A stretch of DNA of 64,000 bases, taken from Desulfobacteraceae bacterium. GTDB lineage: Bacteria > Desulfobacterota > Desulfobacteria > Desulfobacterales > Desulfosarcinaceae. Shown here in pieces: positions 52,386-61,648 of the stretch. Below the pieces are notes generated by a model. It was not told the DNA's origin and ran no database searches. It saw nothing but the letters and a program-made list of their open reading frames with translations. Location of the stretch: NCBI GenBank assembly GCA_027068085.1, contig JAMOUQ010000014.1:62001-126000 (forward strand), in the 5' to 3' direction. Made by a program: the position numbers and the translations under genes. Each line of letters starts with the position of its first letter. Positions within the stretch are counted from its first letter, which is position 1.

Positions 52386-53180
52386 CTACTGCTGCGGACT
52401 CTTTCCGGCAGCATGCCGGTGTTCATGGCCGTTGCCCGGTCTCCGGATAACAGATATGAAGCACCCGCCTGAACCGGAAGAACCGGCGGCTGAAGGCTCA
52501 GCCTGCCTGCTGCCGCTGACCTGCCCCGAAGCCACGCCCCGGTACCACGCGCCGGCGGCCGTCCCTGTTCCGTCGAGATCTCCGGCAACGCTGGTCTCGT
52601 TGGCAATCCGCATGGCAAAACTTCCCTCAGCGTTCACGGCCCCGCCCCGGACGTCGTAGGCAGCCTTGGAATCGGAGGCCACGAAACGACCGCTGATCAG
52701 GCCGTCACGGCCGACGCTTATCCGCCATGTTCCGCTCTCAGCCCCGTCATAGGTCCCGCTGTACTGTCCGGCAAATGCCGCCAGGGCCTCGCCGGGCTGC
52801 CGGGCGCCGTCCAGGCTGCCGCTGACCCCTTCCAGGGTCCAGGTGCCGGTGACGCCGCCGGCGGGATCGACTCCGGCCTTGACGGACATGCCCATGTATG
52901 ACTGGAAAGTTATGCTGCCCTCGGAAGTAATGTTGCCGATCCCGTAGTCCACGGTCTGATCGGCTTCGGACCAGGAGACAAAGCGGCCGAAGCCCTTGGT
53001 GTCAAAAACCGCTATCCAGAAACCAGAAAGGACACCGTCGAAACGGCCGCTGTAAGTGCCGGCAAAGGAATCCACCGCGGCGCACGCATCACGGCTTGCG
53101 GGGGCAGACGACAGAAAGGAAAGAAATACGGCCAGCGCGAGGCAGGAAGTCATACTGCGGATACCTGCGGCTGGTCTCAT
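52386..53180 (-). CDS. Secreted protein with two tandem beta-domains and CFI-box-like tail
   Basis: 264 residues. The signal peptide lies at about 1-34 (SCLALAVFLSFLSSAPASRDACA). Two repeats of about 80 residues open alike: FAGTYSGRFDGVLSGFW and FAGQYSGTYDGAESGTW. Each then shows a pattern of short beta strands, and both repeats include a G-(V/A)-x-GTW or GAW turn. The tail SSGSGGCFISVIRR resembles the Gly-rich CFI box found at the C-terminus of many secreted deltaproteobacterial proteins, here shortened. Function unknown; the cell surface is likely. Confidence 0.7.
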   Translation of the reverse strand: MRPAAGIRSMTSCLALAVFLSFLSSAPASRDACAAVDSFAGTYSGRFDGVLSGFWIAVFDTKGFGRFVSWSEADQTVDYGIGNITSEGSITFQSYMGMSVKAGVDPAGGVTGTWTLEGVSGSLDGARQPGEALAAFAGQYSGTYDGAESGTWRISVGRDGLISGRFVASDSKAAYDVRGGAVNAEGSFAMRIANETSVAGDLDGTGTAAGAWYRGVASGQVSGSRQAEPSAAGSSGSGGCFISVIRRPGNGHEHRHAAGKSPQQ

Positions 53181-53458
53181 GAGCGCCCTTTCGCAACGGC
53201 CTGGAAGGAGATGAACATTCGGGAACTGGAGTATTTTTACTACACATACAAAGCACAAGTCAAGCCATAAACCAAACGCCGGACGCGGGAACCTTTCGCC
53301 GTGTTTTGAGCTTGCATCCGCAAGCGGCGGTCTGTATTTAGAAGGAACTCATTGAACCTTAGTCGAGCGCTTTCCGCGCCCGCCTTGAGACGCAGGGCGG
53401 CCGGCGGCGAATTTGAAACACTCAATTCAGGTTTTAACCACCAAGGAGCAGTGGCCGC

Positions 53459-54535
53459 TTGAGTATGACACCGATATCTCCGGTCCCGGGACGGCGCCAG
53501 GACCTGCCCATAGACATGCGGGCGATGGCCGCATGGATCGCAACGGTTCAGCTCGGCTCCGGCCAGATTCCCTGGTCCCGCGGCGACAAGACCGATCCGT
53601 GGGACCACGTGGAGGCCGCCATGGGGCTGACAATAGGAGGCCTGTACCCCCAGGCCCGCCAGGCATTCCGGTGGCTTGCTTCCAAACAGCTTCCCGACGG
53701 CAGCTGGTATTGCGCCTACCGGGGCCCCAAGGTAGAAGACCAAACCCGTGACGCCAACATGAGCGCCTACGTGGCGGTCGGTCTCTACCATTACTGCCTG
53801 GTCACCGGCGACCTGCGGTTTACTGCCGCCATGTGGCCCGTGGTCCGGCGGGCGATGGAATTCGTGCTGCGGATGCAGGCAAAAGGGGGGCAAATCCACT
53901 GGGCCGTGAGTCCCGAAGGCAAAAAGGACCCCATGGCCCTGCTAACCGGTTCCAGCTCGATCCTGATGAGCCTGAAATGCGCCCTGGCCCTGGCCCGTAT
54001 CCTGAAGACGGAAAAACCCCGCTGGGAACGGGCCGCCGCCCGTCTGGCAGAAGCAATTGCCGCCCGGCCGCACCTGTTCAACATGACCAAGGCCCGCTTT
54101 GCCATGGACTGGTTCTATCCGGTCCTTTGCGGCGCCATCAGCGGTGCCGCCGCCCGGAAGCGGATCGAGAAGGGATGGAAGAAGTTCGTCGTCCAGAACC
54201 TGGGAGTAAAATGCGTCTCGGACCGGCCCTGGGTCACCATCGCAGAATCGGCCGAACTGGTACTGACGCTGGTGGCAATGGGCAACCGGTTGCTGGCGCA
54301 CATCGTCTTCGACTGGATCTGCGCCCATCGTTTCGACGACGGCACCTTCTGGTGCGGATTCACCTATCCGGACATGACCCGCTGGCCGGAACAGAGGCTG
54401 ACCTGGACCAACGCCGTGGTAATGATGGCGGCCGACGCCCTGTTCGAGCTGACCCCTGCCGGCCGGCTGTTCAACCACGATTTCTGGCTCCCGGCCCCGT
54501 GGTCCCGGAACCACGGGCGGAATGGAAAAACCTGA
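53459..54535 (+). CDS. Alpha/alpha-toroid (squalene/prenyltransferase-repeat-like) protein
   Basis: 358 residues, all-helical. QW-type repeat motifs are visible: ASKQLPDGSWYCAYRGP and AHRFDDGTFWCGFTYPD, with WIATVQLGSGQIPW near the start. These are characteristic of terpene-cyclase/prenyltransferase-type toroids, but the DxDD cyclase motif is not seen, so a binding or glycan-processing role is as likely. TTG 53459 is chosen because AGGAG is ten bases upstream; ATG 53465 is the alternative. Five bases separate it from the acyltransferase gene, so they form a pair. Confidence 0.75.
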   Translation: MSMTPISPVPGRRQDLPIDMRAMAAWIATVQLGSGQIPWSRGDKTDPWDHVEAAMGLTIGGLYPQARQAFRWLASKQLPDGSWYCAYRGPKVEDQTRDANMSAYVAVGLYHYCLVTGDLRFTAAMWPVVRRAMEFVLRMQAKGGQIHWAVSPEGKKDPMALLTGSSSILMSLKCALALARILKTEKPRWERAAARLAEAIAARPHLFNMTKARFAMDWFYPVLCGAISGAAARKRIEKGWKKFVVQNLGVKCVSDRPWVTIAESAELVLTLVAMGNRLLAHIVFDWICAHRFDDGTFWCGFTYPDMTRWPEQRLTWTNAVVMMAADALFELTPAGRLFNHDFWLPAPWSRNHGRNGKT

Positions 54536-54540
54536 TCGGC

Positions 54541-55260
54541 ATGCGCAAAGATCATCGCCCCTACGCGGTCAAAAAAGCCTATCTCAAGTTTCAGAAGTTC
54601 TACACGCGCCATTTCCTGATGCCTCAACTGGAAAGCCTGGGACGCGGTTTTACTTTCATGCGGCCCTGGCACGTGGAGATTTTCGGCGGCCCCATCGGCA
54701 TCGGCCGTTTCGCCACCGTCATCGCCACGGCAGACAAGAAAGTCCGCCTTTCGGTCTGGCCTGAAAAGGCGGGCCGCGGCGAAATACTTATCGGCGACTA
54801 CTGCCTGATAAGCCCGGGCGTTCGCATAAGCTCGGCGGCCTCCGTCAGGATAGAAGACAACTGCATGCTGGCCAGCGGCGCTTACATAACCGATTCGGAC
54901 TGGCACGGCCTCTACGACCGGGTTTCCCCGGGCAAGGCCCGGCCCGTGCGGCTGGCAAAAAACGTCTGGATAGGCGACAGCGCCATAGTCTGCAAGGGAG
55001 TGACCATCGGCGAAAACAGCGTCATCGGCGCCGGAGCGATAGTGGTCGATTCTGTTCCGCCCAACTGCGTGGCCGCCGGCAATCCGGCCCGGATAGTAAA
55101 AAGGCTCGATCCGGCCATGAAGATGAAGACCCGCTCCCACTGGTACGCCGATCCTGGCAGGCTGGCCCGGGACTTTGTAACCTGGGAACAGGCCGTGCTG
55201 CGGGGAAACACCTTTTTCGGCTGGCTCAAGCACCTGCTTTTCCCGGCCAGGGGAGATTGA
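54541..55260 (+). CDS. Left-handed beta-helix (hexapeptide-repeat) acyltransferase
   Basis: 239 residues. Hexapeptide repeats run through the centre: ILIGDYCLISPGVRISSAASVRIEDNCMLASGAYITDSDWHG, then NVWIGDSAIVCKGVTIGENSVIGAGAIVVDSVPPNCVAAGNPARIVK. This is the ending found in acetyltransferases of the LacA/WcaF type. The N-terminal 60 residues are unlike the usual family and may set the acceptor. It works with the toroid protein upstream; a surface-glycan or lipid acceptor is inferred only. Confidence 0.87.
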   Translation: MRKDHRPYAVKKAYLKFQKFYTRHFLMPQLESLGRGFTFMRPWHVEIFGGPIGIGRFATVIATADKKVRLSVWPEKAGRGEILIGDYCLISPGVRISSAASVRIEDNCMLASGAYITDSDWHGLYDRVSPGKARPVRLAKNVWIGDSAIVCKGVTIGENSVIGAGAIVVDSVPPNCVAAGNPARIVKRLDPAMKMKTRSHWYADPGRLARDFVTWEQAVLRGNTFFGWLKHLLFPARGD

Positions 55261-55275
55261 AGACGATCCGGGGTC

Positions 55276-56430
55276 TCAGGCGGATTTTTTCTCCCTCGCC
55301 CCGAGCAGAAACAGGCTGAAAAGCAACCCTCCGGCCAGGGCCGCGCCGACTGAAAAAGCGAACATCGTCCCGGCCCCGAACCTTTCATACAGGAACCCGC
55401 TTGCGAAAAATCCGGCCATCAGCCCGCATCCGTAAGTCATGGCGTTGTTGACCGCCTGGCCCAGGGTCTTGGCCGCCGGCGGTGCCAGCCTGTCCATGTA
55501 GAGGATCGAGGCCATGTGAAAGGTCCCGTAAGTAAAGGCGTGCAGGACCTGGAGTGCCAGCAGGAACCAGAAACTGCGGGCCCACATAAGGCCGGCCCAG
55601 CGCAGGGCGGCCACGGCGAATGAAAACGCCAGGACTTTCCGGAGGGAAAAGCGCCGGAAGATCCGCCCGGAGTTGAACATGGCCCATATCTCGGCCGTGG
55701 AAGCCACGGCCCAGCACAGGCCGATGAAACTTTTCCCGAAACCGAGGGCCGCCAGGTGAATGGAGAAAAAGGCGTAGTAGGCCCCGTGACTGACAAGCAT
55801 CAGGAACCCGCAGATCAGAAAGACAATCACCCTGGAGCTGAGCAAAAGGCGCGCCGCCCGGCGGAAATCCCCCCGGGGGCGGGAGGCCATCGGCGGCAAG
55901 GCGCAGGCAACCAGGGCCTGGATCACGGAACCGGCCAGGATCAGCCAGACCACCAGGCCCAGGCTGCGTCCTTCCAGGACGCGCCCCAGCACCAGCACCA
56001 CGGTGATGAAGGCCACCGATCCCCAGGCGCGCATCCTTCCGTACTGCTTCTTGCGCCCTCCAAGCACCTCCATGGCGAAGGCTTCCAGAAAGGCTATCAG
56101 GGGGGCGTAAAAAACAGAATAGACGACGGTGACCAGCAGCATGGGCCGATAGGCACGAAAGACCAGGAAAAGAGACCAGGCGGCGGCGCTGAGAAAGCTG
56201 CAGGCGATGAAAATCGCCCGCCGGATACTGTAACGGTCGGCCAGGGCCGCCCAGACCATGGGCAAAACTATCATCACCAGGCTGCGCACCGCCGAAAGGC
56301 TTCCGATCTGGGTCCCTGAAAAGCCGAGATGATAGCAGTAGAGGTTGAAATAGGGCAAAAAGACGCCCATGACCCCGAAATAGATGAAATACTGGGCTGA
56401 AAGGATATGATCTTTGCGCATGGGGTCCAT
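55276..56430 (-). CDS. MFS transporter, nucleoside/phenylpropionate permease-like (MFS_1_like)
   Basis: 384 residues with twelve helices. SAQYFIYFGVMGVFLPYFNLYCYHLGFSGTQIGSLSAVRSLVMIVLPMVWAALADRY is the typical opening of this MFS branch (compare HcaT/NupG), and YGRMRAWGSVAFI is its second signature. The start is ambiguous: ATG 56430 or 56421; a TTG at 56457 lacks a ribosome site. It is convergent with the acyltransferase. Substrate unknown. Confidence 0.82.
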   Translation of the reverse strand: MDPMRKDHILSAQYFIYFGVMGVFLPYFNLYCYHLGFSGTQIGSLSAVRSLVMIVLPMVWAALADRYSIRRAIFIACSFLSAAAWSLFLVFRAYRPMLLVTVVYSVFYAPLIAFLEAFAMEVLGGRKKQYGRMRAWGSVAFITVVLVLGRVLEGRSLGLVVWLILAGSVIQALVACALPPMASRPRGDFRRAARLLLSSRVIVFLICGFLMLVSHGAYYAFFSIHLAALGFGKSFIGLCWAVASTAEIWAMFNSGRIFRRFSLRKVLAFSFAVAALRWAGLMWARSFWFLLALQVLHAFTYGTFHMASILYMDRLAPPAAKTLGQAVNNAMTYGCGLMAGFFASGFLYERFGAGTMFAFSVGAALAGGLLFSLFLLGAREKKSA

Positions 56431-56557
56431 GATAGTCAAAGACCCTGCATATCTCAATGAATTTCAGGAGGGCGGAAAATACGAATCCGGAGCGGCTGCG
56501 CCGTTCCGGATAAGGGAAATTGAAAAACAGCTTGAAGGGGCTGCCGGCAAATCTCTC

Positions 56558-57004
56558 CTAATCTATATTGACTTCCACCTGCTTGGGGCTTTTTTCTTCC
56601 TGCTTGGGTATCTCGATGGTCAGAACCCCGTTTTTGAAAGAGGCCTTGATGGATTCGGGCGCAATCACGGATCTGAGGGTGAAGGCCCGGTGGAAAGTGC
56701 CGCTGACTCTTTCCTTGCGGAAGTACGCCTCTTCCGGCACGCCGATTTCTTCTTTGCGCTGGCCCTTCAAAATCAGAACGTTCCCCTTGACCTCCAATGA
56801 GATGTCTTCCTTTTCCAGGCCCGGAAGATCGGCCTTGATCACGATCCCGCCGGCAGTCTCATAAATATCCACGCTGGGCTGCCAGGCGCACAGGGATACT
56901 TCCGCCTCGGACTGGTTGGCGGGGAAAGCGTCTTCGAAAAGCCTGTTTATCCTGTCCTGCAGGGCCGACATGTTGCGCAACGGATCCCATCTGACAACGG
57001 TCAT
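56558..57004 (-). CDS. hsp20: Small heat-shock protein Hsp20
   Basis: 148 residues with an N-terminal arm (MTVVRWDPLRNMSALQDRINRLFEDAF). The alpha-crystallin domain spans about 42-135 (WQPSVDIYETAGGIVIKADLPGLEKEDISLEVKGNVLILKGQRK, ending FKNGVLTIEIPKQE), and a short tail follows. It is an ATP-independent holdase. ATG 57004 has AGGAGGTG directly upstream. It stands alone; I see no CIRCE or other heat-shock element in the 115 bp before it. Confidence 0.95.
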   Translation of the reverse strand: MTVVRWDPLRNMSALQDRINRLFEDAFPANQSEAEVSLCAWQPSVDIYETAGGIVIKADLPGLEKEDISLEVKGNVLILKGQRKEEIGVPEEAYFRKERVSGTFHRAFTLRSVIAPESIKASFKNGVLTIEIPKQEEKSPKQVEVNID

Positions 57005-57119
57005 CTCGCACCTCCTTGTTTTGGGCTTTGTGACCGGAAATCTAATCACGGGCCTGAAAATGTCAAGACCCCGAGACAGGTGCCGAACACCATGACGCCC
57101 GCATCAAAACACCCGGGCC

Positions 57120-58328
57120 TCAGCCTGAAACCCAGCGCCGGTGACACGACCTGACCGTATCTTCCAGTTTGTCTTCCTCCACCAGGATCGATATACGGAA
57201 AGAAGTAGTCGTCACCCCGGCCGTCCGGATACCGTTCCGGCTCAGAAGGGCAAGGGTTCTGAGCAGGGTCGTGTTGTTGCGGTTCAGGCCTTCTCCGATC
57301 AGTGAAACCGCCGCCAGGCCTTCTTCGAAAGTGATCTTTTCCCCGAAACGCTCCTGAAAACCGGTCCGGATCTTTTCCCAGCCGTACACGCCGTCGCCGG
57401 CAACCACGAAGGACACCTTGGAAGCTCCCCGGTCACGCCGGCCGGCGATCAGGTTTACTTCCTTTATGGGAACCCGTTCTTTTTCAAGAACGGCCGCGAC
57501 CTGCTTGAAGATTCCGACCGCGTCCTGCCCGTCGATCCGGACCAGGGTCATCCGGCTCTGGCTGACCACGGCAATTACTCCCGGCAGGGTACCGGGAGTA
57601 AATCTGCGGATCACCGTCTGGCGGCCGGGTGAAAAAGTCGCCCGGGCATAGATGGCGATCTGCTTCTCTTTGGCGAACTGAACGGCATGGGCATTGAGAA
57701 CCTTGGCCCCGGCCGTGCTCATCTCCTGCATCACCGGATAGCTGAGCTCCGGCAGGTGGCGGGCCTGCTCCACCAGGGACGGGTCTGCCGAATAGACCCC
57801 ATCGACATCGGAGTAGATCTCGCAGCGCTCGGCATCCAGGGCCGCCGCCAGGGCCACGGCGGTGGTGTCCGATCCCCCGCGGCCCAGGGTGGTGATATCC
57901 CGCCTGTAGCTGACCCCCTGGAAGCCGCCCACGATCACCACCTTGCCGCGGGCCATCTCGTCCTGCACCCGGAAGGGACGGACCTCTATCACCTGGGCGT
58001 CGGTGTGCCGGTCGTTGGTGATGATTCCGGCCTGGGAGCCGGTAAGCGAAACGGCGGCCAGGCCTTTTTCGTGCAGGGCCATGCTGAGCAGGGCCATGGT
58101 GATCCGCTCGCCGGTGGAAAGAAGCATGTCCATCTCCCGGCGGGGAGGCCTGGCGGTTATCTGCCCGGCCATGGTCACCAGGTTGTCGGTGGTCTTGCCC
58201 ATGGCCGACACCACCACGGCCACGTCGAATCCCTGTGATTTGACCGCGGCGATCATTCCGGCCACGTGTTGCAGCTTTCCGATGTCCGCCACGCTGGAAC
58301 CGCCGAATTTCATAACGATGCAGGCCAT
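57120..58328 (-). CDS. lysC: Aspartate kinase
   Basis: 402 residues. The kinase domain opens [15 protein letters not shown], with [19 protein letters not shown] and [15 protein letters not shown], followed by two ACT domains (about 265-402: [36 protein letters not shown]). It commits aspartate to lysine, threonine and methionine, and the ACT domains imply feedback by lysine or threonine. ATG 58328 has GGGAGGAG upstream. It is divergent from trpB. Confidence 0.95.
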   Translation of the reverse strand: MACIVMKFGGSSVADIGKLQHVAGMIAAVKSQGFDVAVVVSAMGKTTDNLVTMAGQITARPPRREMDMLLSTGERITMALLSMALHEKGLAAVSLTGSQAGIITNDRHTDAQVIEVRPFRVQDEMARGKVVIVGGFQGVSYRRDITTLGRGGSDTTAVALAAALDAERCEIYSDVDGVYSADPSLVEQARHLPELSYPVMQEMSTAGAKVLNAHAVQFAKEKQIAIYARATFSPGRQTVIRRFTPGTLPGVIAVVSQSRMTLVRIDGQDAVGIFKQVAAVLEKERVPIKEVNLIAGRRDRGASKVSFVVAGDGVYGWEKIRTGFQERFGEKITFEEGLAAVSLIGEGLNRNNTTLLRTLALLSRNGIRTAGVTTTSFRISILVEEDKLEDTVRSCHRRWVSG

Positions 58329-58441
58329 GGCAATCTTTCTCCTCCCGGTTGAAATGGTCTGGACTGCGGCACTATATGCGGGGCCTCCGGCCGGTGTCAA
58401 TAGGCACGGGCCCGTGCTCCCGGGCCGGTGCAACATTGTGC

Positions 58442-58470
58442 TTGACAGCGCCTTTTCAATCCGGTAAATG
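58442..58470 (+). promoter_or_regulatory. Promoter of trpB with consensus -35
   Basis: TTGACA at 58442-58447, 17-nt spacer, TAAATG at 58465-58470 (weak -10). The start would be near 58477, leaving a leader of about 158 nt. Confidence 0.45.
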
Positions 58471-58478
58471 TTGTTTCT

Positions 58479-58532
58479 ATGAATAAGAACATCATGACCC
58501 GAAGCTGCACAAACAACCGGTGGCGCCTGTGA
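58479..58532 (+). CDS. Possible trp leader peptide [17 protein letters not shown]
   Basis: A 17-codon frame in the trpB leader with one Trp codon (58521-58523) near its end. That codon lies inside the hairpin that competes with an antiterminator. There is no Shine-Dalgarno, and if the promoter at 58442 is right the ATG is almost leaderless. One Trp codon is fewer than usual. Tentative. Confidence 0.3.
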   Translation: MNKNIMTRSCTNNRWRL

Positions 58533-58605
58533 GAGGCGGGGTGCCGGATTGTGCCTATACGCTATTGCAGCCCGCCGGATGAAGTCGCCCGGCGGGCTTT
58601 TGTTT
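58507..58605 (+). promoter_or_regulatory. Attenuator-like structured leader of trpB
   Basis: Hairpin A: GCACAA (58507-58512) pairs with TTGTGC (58549-58554), enclosing CCGG/CCGG and CGCCT/AGGCG. Hairpin B is a textbook terminator: GCCCGCCGG (58570-58578) pairs with CCGGCGGGC (58589-58597), followed by TTTTGTTT. GGCGGG (58535-58540) in hairpin A can instead pair with CCCGCC (58571-58576) of hairpin B, giving an antiterminator. Two exclusive states immediately ahead of trpB are the layout of transcription attenuation. Confidence 0.65.
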
Positions 58606-58635
58606 GGATGAAAACCAGCTCAAGGAGGCTTAGAA

Positions 58636-60012
58636 ATGCTGCAGAAACAGATTTTATTGCCCCAGGACCAGATTCCGCGCCAGTGGTACAACATCCTGGC
58701 CGACATCAGGATAAATCCCCCCCTGGGCCCCGACGGCAATCCCGTCAAACCCGAAGACCTGGCGCCGGTCTTTCCCATGAACCTCATCGAACAGGAGGTC
58801 AGCACCGAGCGCTGGATCGACATACCCGAGCCGGTACTGGATGTTCTGGCCATGTGGCGGCCCTCTCCCCTTATCCGGGCCAACGCCTTTGAAAAGGCCC
58901 TGGACACACCGGCCCGGATCTATTTCAAGTACGAGGGAGTCAGCCCGCCCGGAAGCCACAAGCCCAATACCGCCGTGGCCCAGGCGTACTACAACAAGGT
59001 CTTCGGCATCGAGAACATGACCACCGAAACCGGGGCCGGCCAATGGGGCAGCGCTCTTTCTTTCGCCTGCTCCCAGTTCGGCCTCAACTGCAAGGTCTTC
59101 ATGGTCCGTGTCAGTTTCGATCAAAAGCCTTACCGCAAGGCCATGATGGAAACCTGGGGCGGCACCTGCATCGCCAGCCCCAGCCGGGAGACCAAGGCCG
59201 GCCGGGACGCCCTGGAACGCGACCCCGACACTCCCGGCAGCCTGGGAATAGCCATCAGCGAGGCCATCGAGGCCGCCGTGGCCGACACCAGCGGCAAGAC
59301 CCGCTACAGCCTGGGCAGCGTTCTCAACCACGTCCTGCTGCACCAGACCATCATCGGCCTGGAAGCCAAGAAACAGTTCGAGATGATCGGTTCCTACCCG
59401 GATGTGATCATCGGCTGCGCCGGCGGCGGAAGCAACTTCGCCGGGCTGGCCTTTCCTTTCGTCTACGACAAGCTTTCCGGCCGCAGGATCGAGATCTACC
59501 CGGTTGAGCCCAGGGCCTGCCCCACCATGACCCGCGGACCCTTCGTCTACGACCATGGCGACACCTCGGGATATACCCCCCTGCTGCCGATGCACAGTCT
59601 GGGACATCTTTTCGTGCCCGCCCCCATTCATGCCGGCGGACTGCGTTATCACGGCATGGCGCCGACCGTCAGCCAGCTGGCCTCGGAGGGCATAATCGAA
59701 CCCAGGTCGGTGGGTCAGCTCGAGTCATACGAGGCCGGCGTGCTGTGGGCCCGCACCGAGGGCATCATCCCGGCCCCGGAAACCACCAACGCCCTGGCCC
59801 AGGTGGTCAAGGAAGCCGCCAGGGCCAAGCAGGAAGGCAAGGAAAAGATCATCCTGGTCAACTTCAGCGGCCACGGTCTGCTGGATCTGGGGGCGTATGC
59901 CAAGTACCTGGCCGGGCAGTTGTCCGACTTTGCCCTCAGCGACGATGAGATAGCCCGCTCGACGGCCATCACCGAAGAATATCCGCGGCCGGAAAGGCTG
60001 AAAAATGTCTGA
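58636..60012 (+). CDS. trpB: Tryptophan synthase beta chain, TrpB2 type
   Basis: 458 residues, longer than TrpB1 and with the TrpB2 features: an N-terminal extension ([18 protein letters not shown]), [11 protein letters not shown] and [15 protein letters not shown]. The PLP lysine is in [15 protein letters not shown], and the body has [16 protein letters not shown] and [16 protein letters not shown]. TrpB2 condenses serine with indole and need not bind TrpA. AAGGAGG precedes ATG 58636. No trpA or other trp gene is adjacent, so it serves indole salvage or works with distant genes. It follows an attenuator-like leader. Confidence 0.93.
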   Translation: MLQKQILLPQDQIPRQWYNILADIRINPPLGPDGNPVKPEDLAPVFPMNLIEQEVSTERWIDIPEPVLDVLAMWRPSPLIRANAFEKALDTPARIYFKYEGVSPPGSHKPNTAVAQAYYNKVFGIENMTTETGAGQWGSALSFACSQFGLNCKVFMVRVSFDQKPYRKAMMETWGGTCIASPSRETKAGRDALERDPDTPGSLGIAISEAIEAAVADTSGKTRYSLGSVLNHVLLHQTIIGLEAKKQFEMIGSYPDVIIGCAGGGSNFAGLAFPFVYDKLSGRRIEIYPVEPRACPTMTRGPFVYDHGDTSGYTPLLPMHSLGHLFVPAPIHAGGLRYHGMAPTVSQLASEGIIEPRSVGQLESYEAGVLWARTEGIIPAPETTNALAQVVKEAARAKQEGKEKIILVNFSGHGLLDLGAYAKYLAGQLSDFALSDDEIARSTAITEEYPRPERLKNV

Positions 60013-60346
60013 AATGGCTTCCCGGCCGCCGGCCGGTTCCCGGCGCTGCCCCCGCCTTGGCGGCCCGGTGGATTTCCGGTACTGCCTGCGGGCGGCCGGA
60101 CAGGGGCGGGCCTGCTTCAAGATCCTGGACTGCTGGTGGGAGATCTTCGATGTGACAGAGTATATCCGCCGGACCATGGGTGAGGATGAGCTGGCCGCCC
60201 TTGCGGCCCGCAGGCCGCAACCCAAGGTGACCAGCCTGGTGGAAATCATCCGCCGGGCCAGGCAGCGGCTGGAAGGCGACCCGAGGCCAAAAGACCGGGG
60301 GTCCTCAGGGAAGATGGACCCTGAGGACCCTGGAGGTCAAAGCTGA
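60005..60346 (+). CDS. Small cysteine-containing hypothetical protein coupled to trpB
   Basis: 113 residues. ATG 60005 overlaps the trpB stop by 8 nt (ATGTCTGA), so the two are made together. A conserved-looking core, [40 protein letters not shown], has four cysteines that could bind zinc or an Fe-S cluster. A basic, helical tail follows. I recall similar small proteins in sulfate reducers but no function. Its last 42 nt overlap the alr gene tail-to-tail. Confidence 0.7.
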   Translation: MSEMASRPPAGSRRCPRLGGPVDFRYCLRAAGQGRACFKILDCWWEIFDVTEYIRRTMGEDELAALAARRPQPKVTSLVEIIRRARQRLEGDPRPKDRGSSGKMDPEDPGGQS

Positions 60347-61444
60347 AACCACTTCGTAGTTGATGGTGCCAAGCCAGGCAGCCACCTGATCGGCGGTGAT
60401 TTCCTTGCCGCCCTGGGTCCCGATCAGCACCACCTCGTCGCCGACGGCCGTCTCCGGTATGTGGCCCACGTCCAGCATGGTCAGATCCATGCAGACCCGG
60501 CCCACGATGGGGGCGACCCGCCCCCTGACGAGCATCCGGCCGCGGTTGGACAGGGCCCGGCTGTAACCGTCGGCATAGCCCGCCGCCACGGTGGCGATGG
60601 TGGTTGGCCGGCTGCTGCGCCAGGTACTGCCGTAGCTTACGGCAAAACCGGCCGGCACCTTCTTGAGGTGAACGACGGCCGACTTCAAGCTCAGGGCCGG
60701 CCTGAGTTCGATGCGCCGTTTGTCTACCTCGTCCGAGGGATAGAGCCCGTAGACGGCGATTCCGGCCCGCACCATGTCCAGGTGGGTTGCGGGCATGTCG
60801 ATGATCGCCCCGCTGTTGGCCGCGTGGCGCAGATTTACCCGGATACCGGCCTCTTCAAGAGCTTTCAGGAAACCATCGAACCTGCGGAACTGGAGGTTGG
60901 CAAATTCCTTGTCCCCGCTGTCGGCCGAAGCAAAATGGGTAAACACCCCTTCCAGAATCAGAGCTTCCAGCTCCCGTATCCGTCCAACTTCAGCCACCGC
61001 CGCTGCCGGGGAATCTTCCCGGACCACCATCCCAAGGCGTCCCATCCCGGTATCCACCTTGACATGAACCCTTATCTGTTTGCCGGCCGGCACATGGCCG
61101 GCCAGATCCCGGGCCGCCTCGAAGCCGGAAACACTGGCCGTCAGGCCGTAAGCCGCCAGCTTGGGTGCCCAGTGGCCCGCGGTGGGACCGAAGATCAGGA
61201 TGGGCGCGCCGATGCCTGCCCGGCGCAGCTCGATGCCTTCTTCTATCCGGGCAACACCCAGGGCGTCGGCCCCGCTTGCCAGAGCCGCCCTGGAAACCTC
61301 CACCGCTCCATGGCCGTACCCGTTTGCCTTGACGGCCGCCATCAGACGGGCCTTGGGCGCCGTGATCCGGCGCAAGGCCCGCACATTGGCCGCAATGGCA
61401 TCCAAATCCACTATTGCCGTCACCGCGCTTTGAACCCTGTCCAT
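60305..61444 (-). CDS. alr: Alanine racemase
   Basis: 379 residues. The PLP lysine is in AAVKANGYGHGAVEV, the second catalytic residue Tyr in FAVSYGSTWRS, and GRVCMDLTMLDVGHIP is diagnostic of the C-terminal domain. It makes D-alanine for peptidoglycan. Next upstream on the same strand is alanine dehydrogenase, 204 bp away with a hairpin between, so they are separately terminated but functionally linked. Confidence 0.96.
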   Translation of the reverse strand: MDRVQSAVTAIVDLDAIAANVRALRRITAPKARLMAAVKANGYGHGAVEVSRAALASGADALGVARIEEGIELRRAGIGAPILIFGPTAGHWAPKLAAYGLTASVSGFEAARDLAGHVPAGKQIRVHVKVDTGMGRLGMVVREDSPAAAVAEVGRIRELEALILEGVFTHFASADSGDKEFANLQFRRFDGFLKALEEAGIRVNLRHAANSGAIIDMPATHLDMVRAGIAVYGLYPSDEVDKRRIELRPALSLKSAVVHLKKVPAGFAVSYGSTWRSSRPTTIATVAAGYADGYSRALSNRGRMLVRGRVAPIVGRVCMDLTMLDVGHIPETAVGDEVVLIGTQGGKEITADQVAAWLGTINYEVVSALTSRVLRVHLP

Positions 61445-61585
61445 CGCTGCTCCCGTTATGCCTGTGAATTGTTTTCCGCAACGGTCGCCTTGCAGCCTGC
61501 GGCAAGCCCGAAAAGCACCCGGCCTGAACTCAAGATTTAGAAAAACCTGAAAGAATTGTAAACGGTCAATTTTAAAGAAGCTGTA

Positions 61586-61622
61586 TGCGGCCCGGGTAAC
61601 GTTACCGCAGACCCGGGCCGCA
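61586..61622. terminator. Hairpin terminator of ald
   Basis: A 12-bp perfect GC-rich stem (61586-61597 with 61611-61622) and a 13-nt loop. On the minus strand the sequence after it is TACAGCTTCTTTAAAATT, a loose T-rich tail. Confidence 0.6.
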
Positions 61623-61648
61623 ATGCGGAGAAGGAGGGTATGGGAGTA

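Noticed and set aside
52260-52472. A 70-codon plus-strand frame between the MarR operator and the duplicated-domain gene
   Set aside because: No ribosome site or motif, and it overlaps the 3' end of the better-supported minus-strand gene.
58479-58635. trpB leader considered as a T-box
   Set aside because: No specifier-loop architecture and no AGGGUGGNACCGCG-like antiterminator bulge; only generic hairpins are present.
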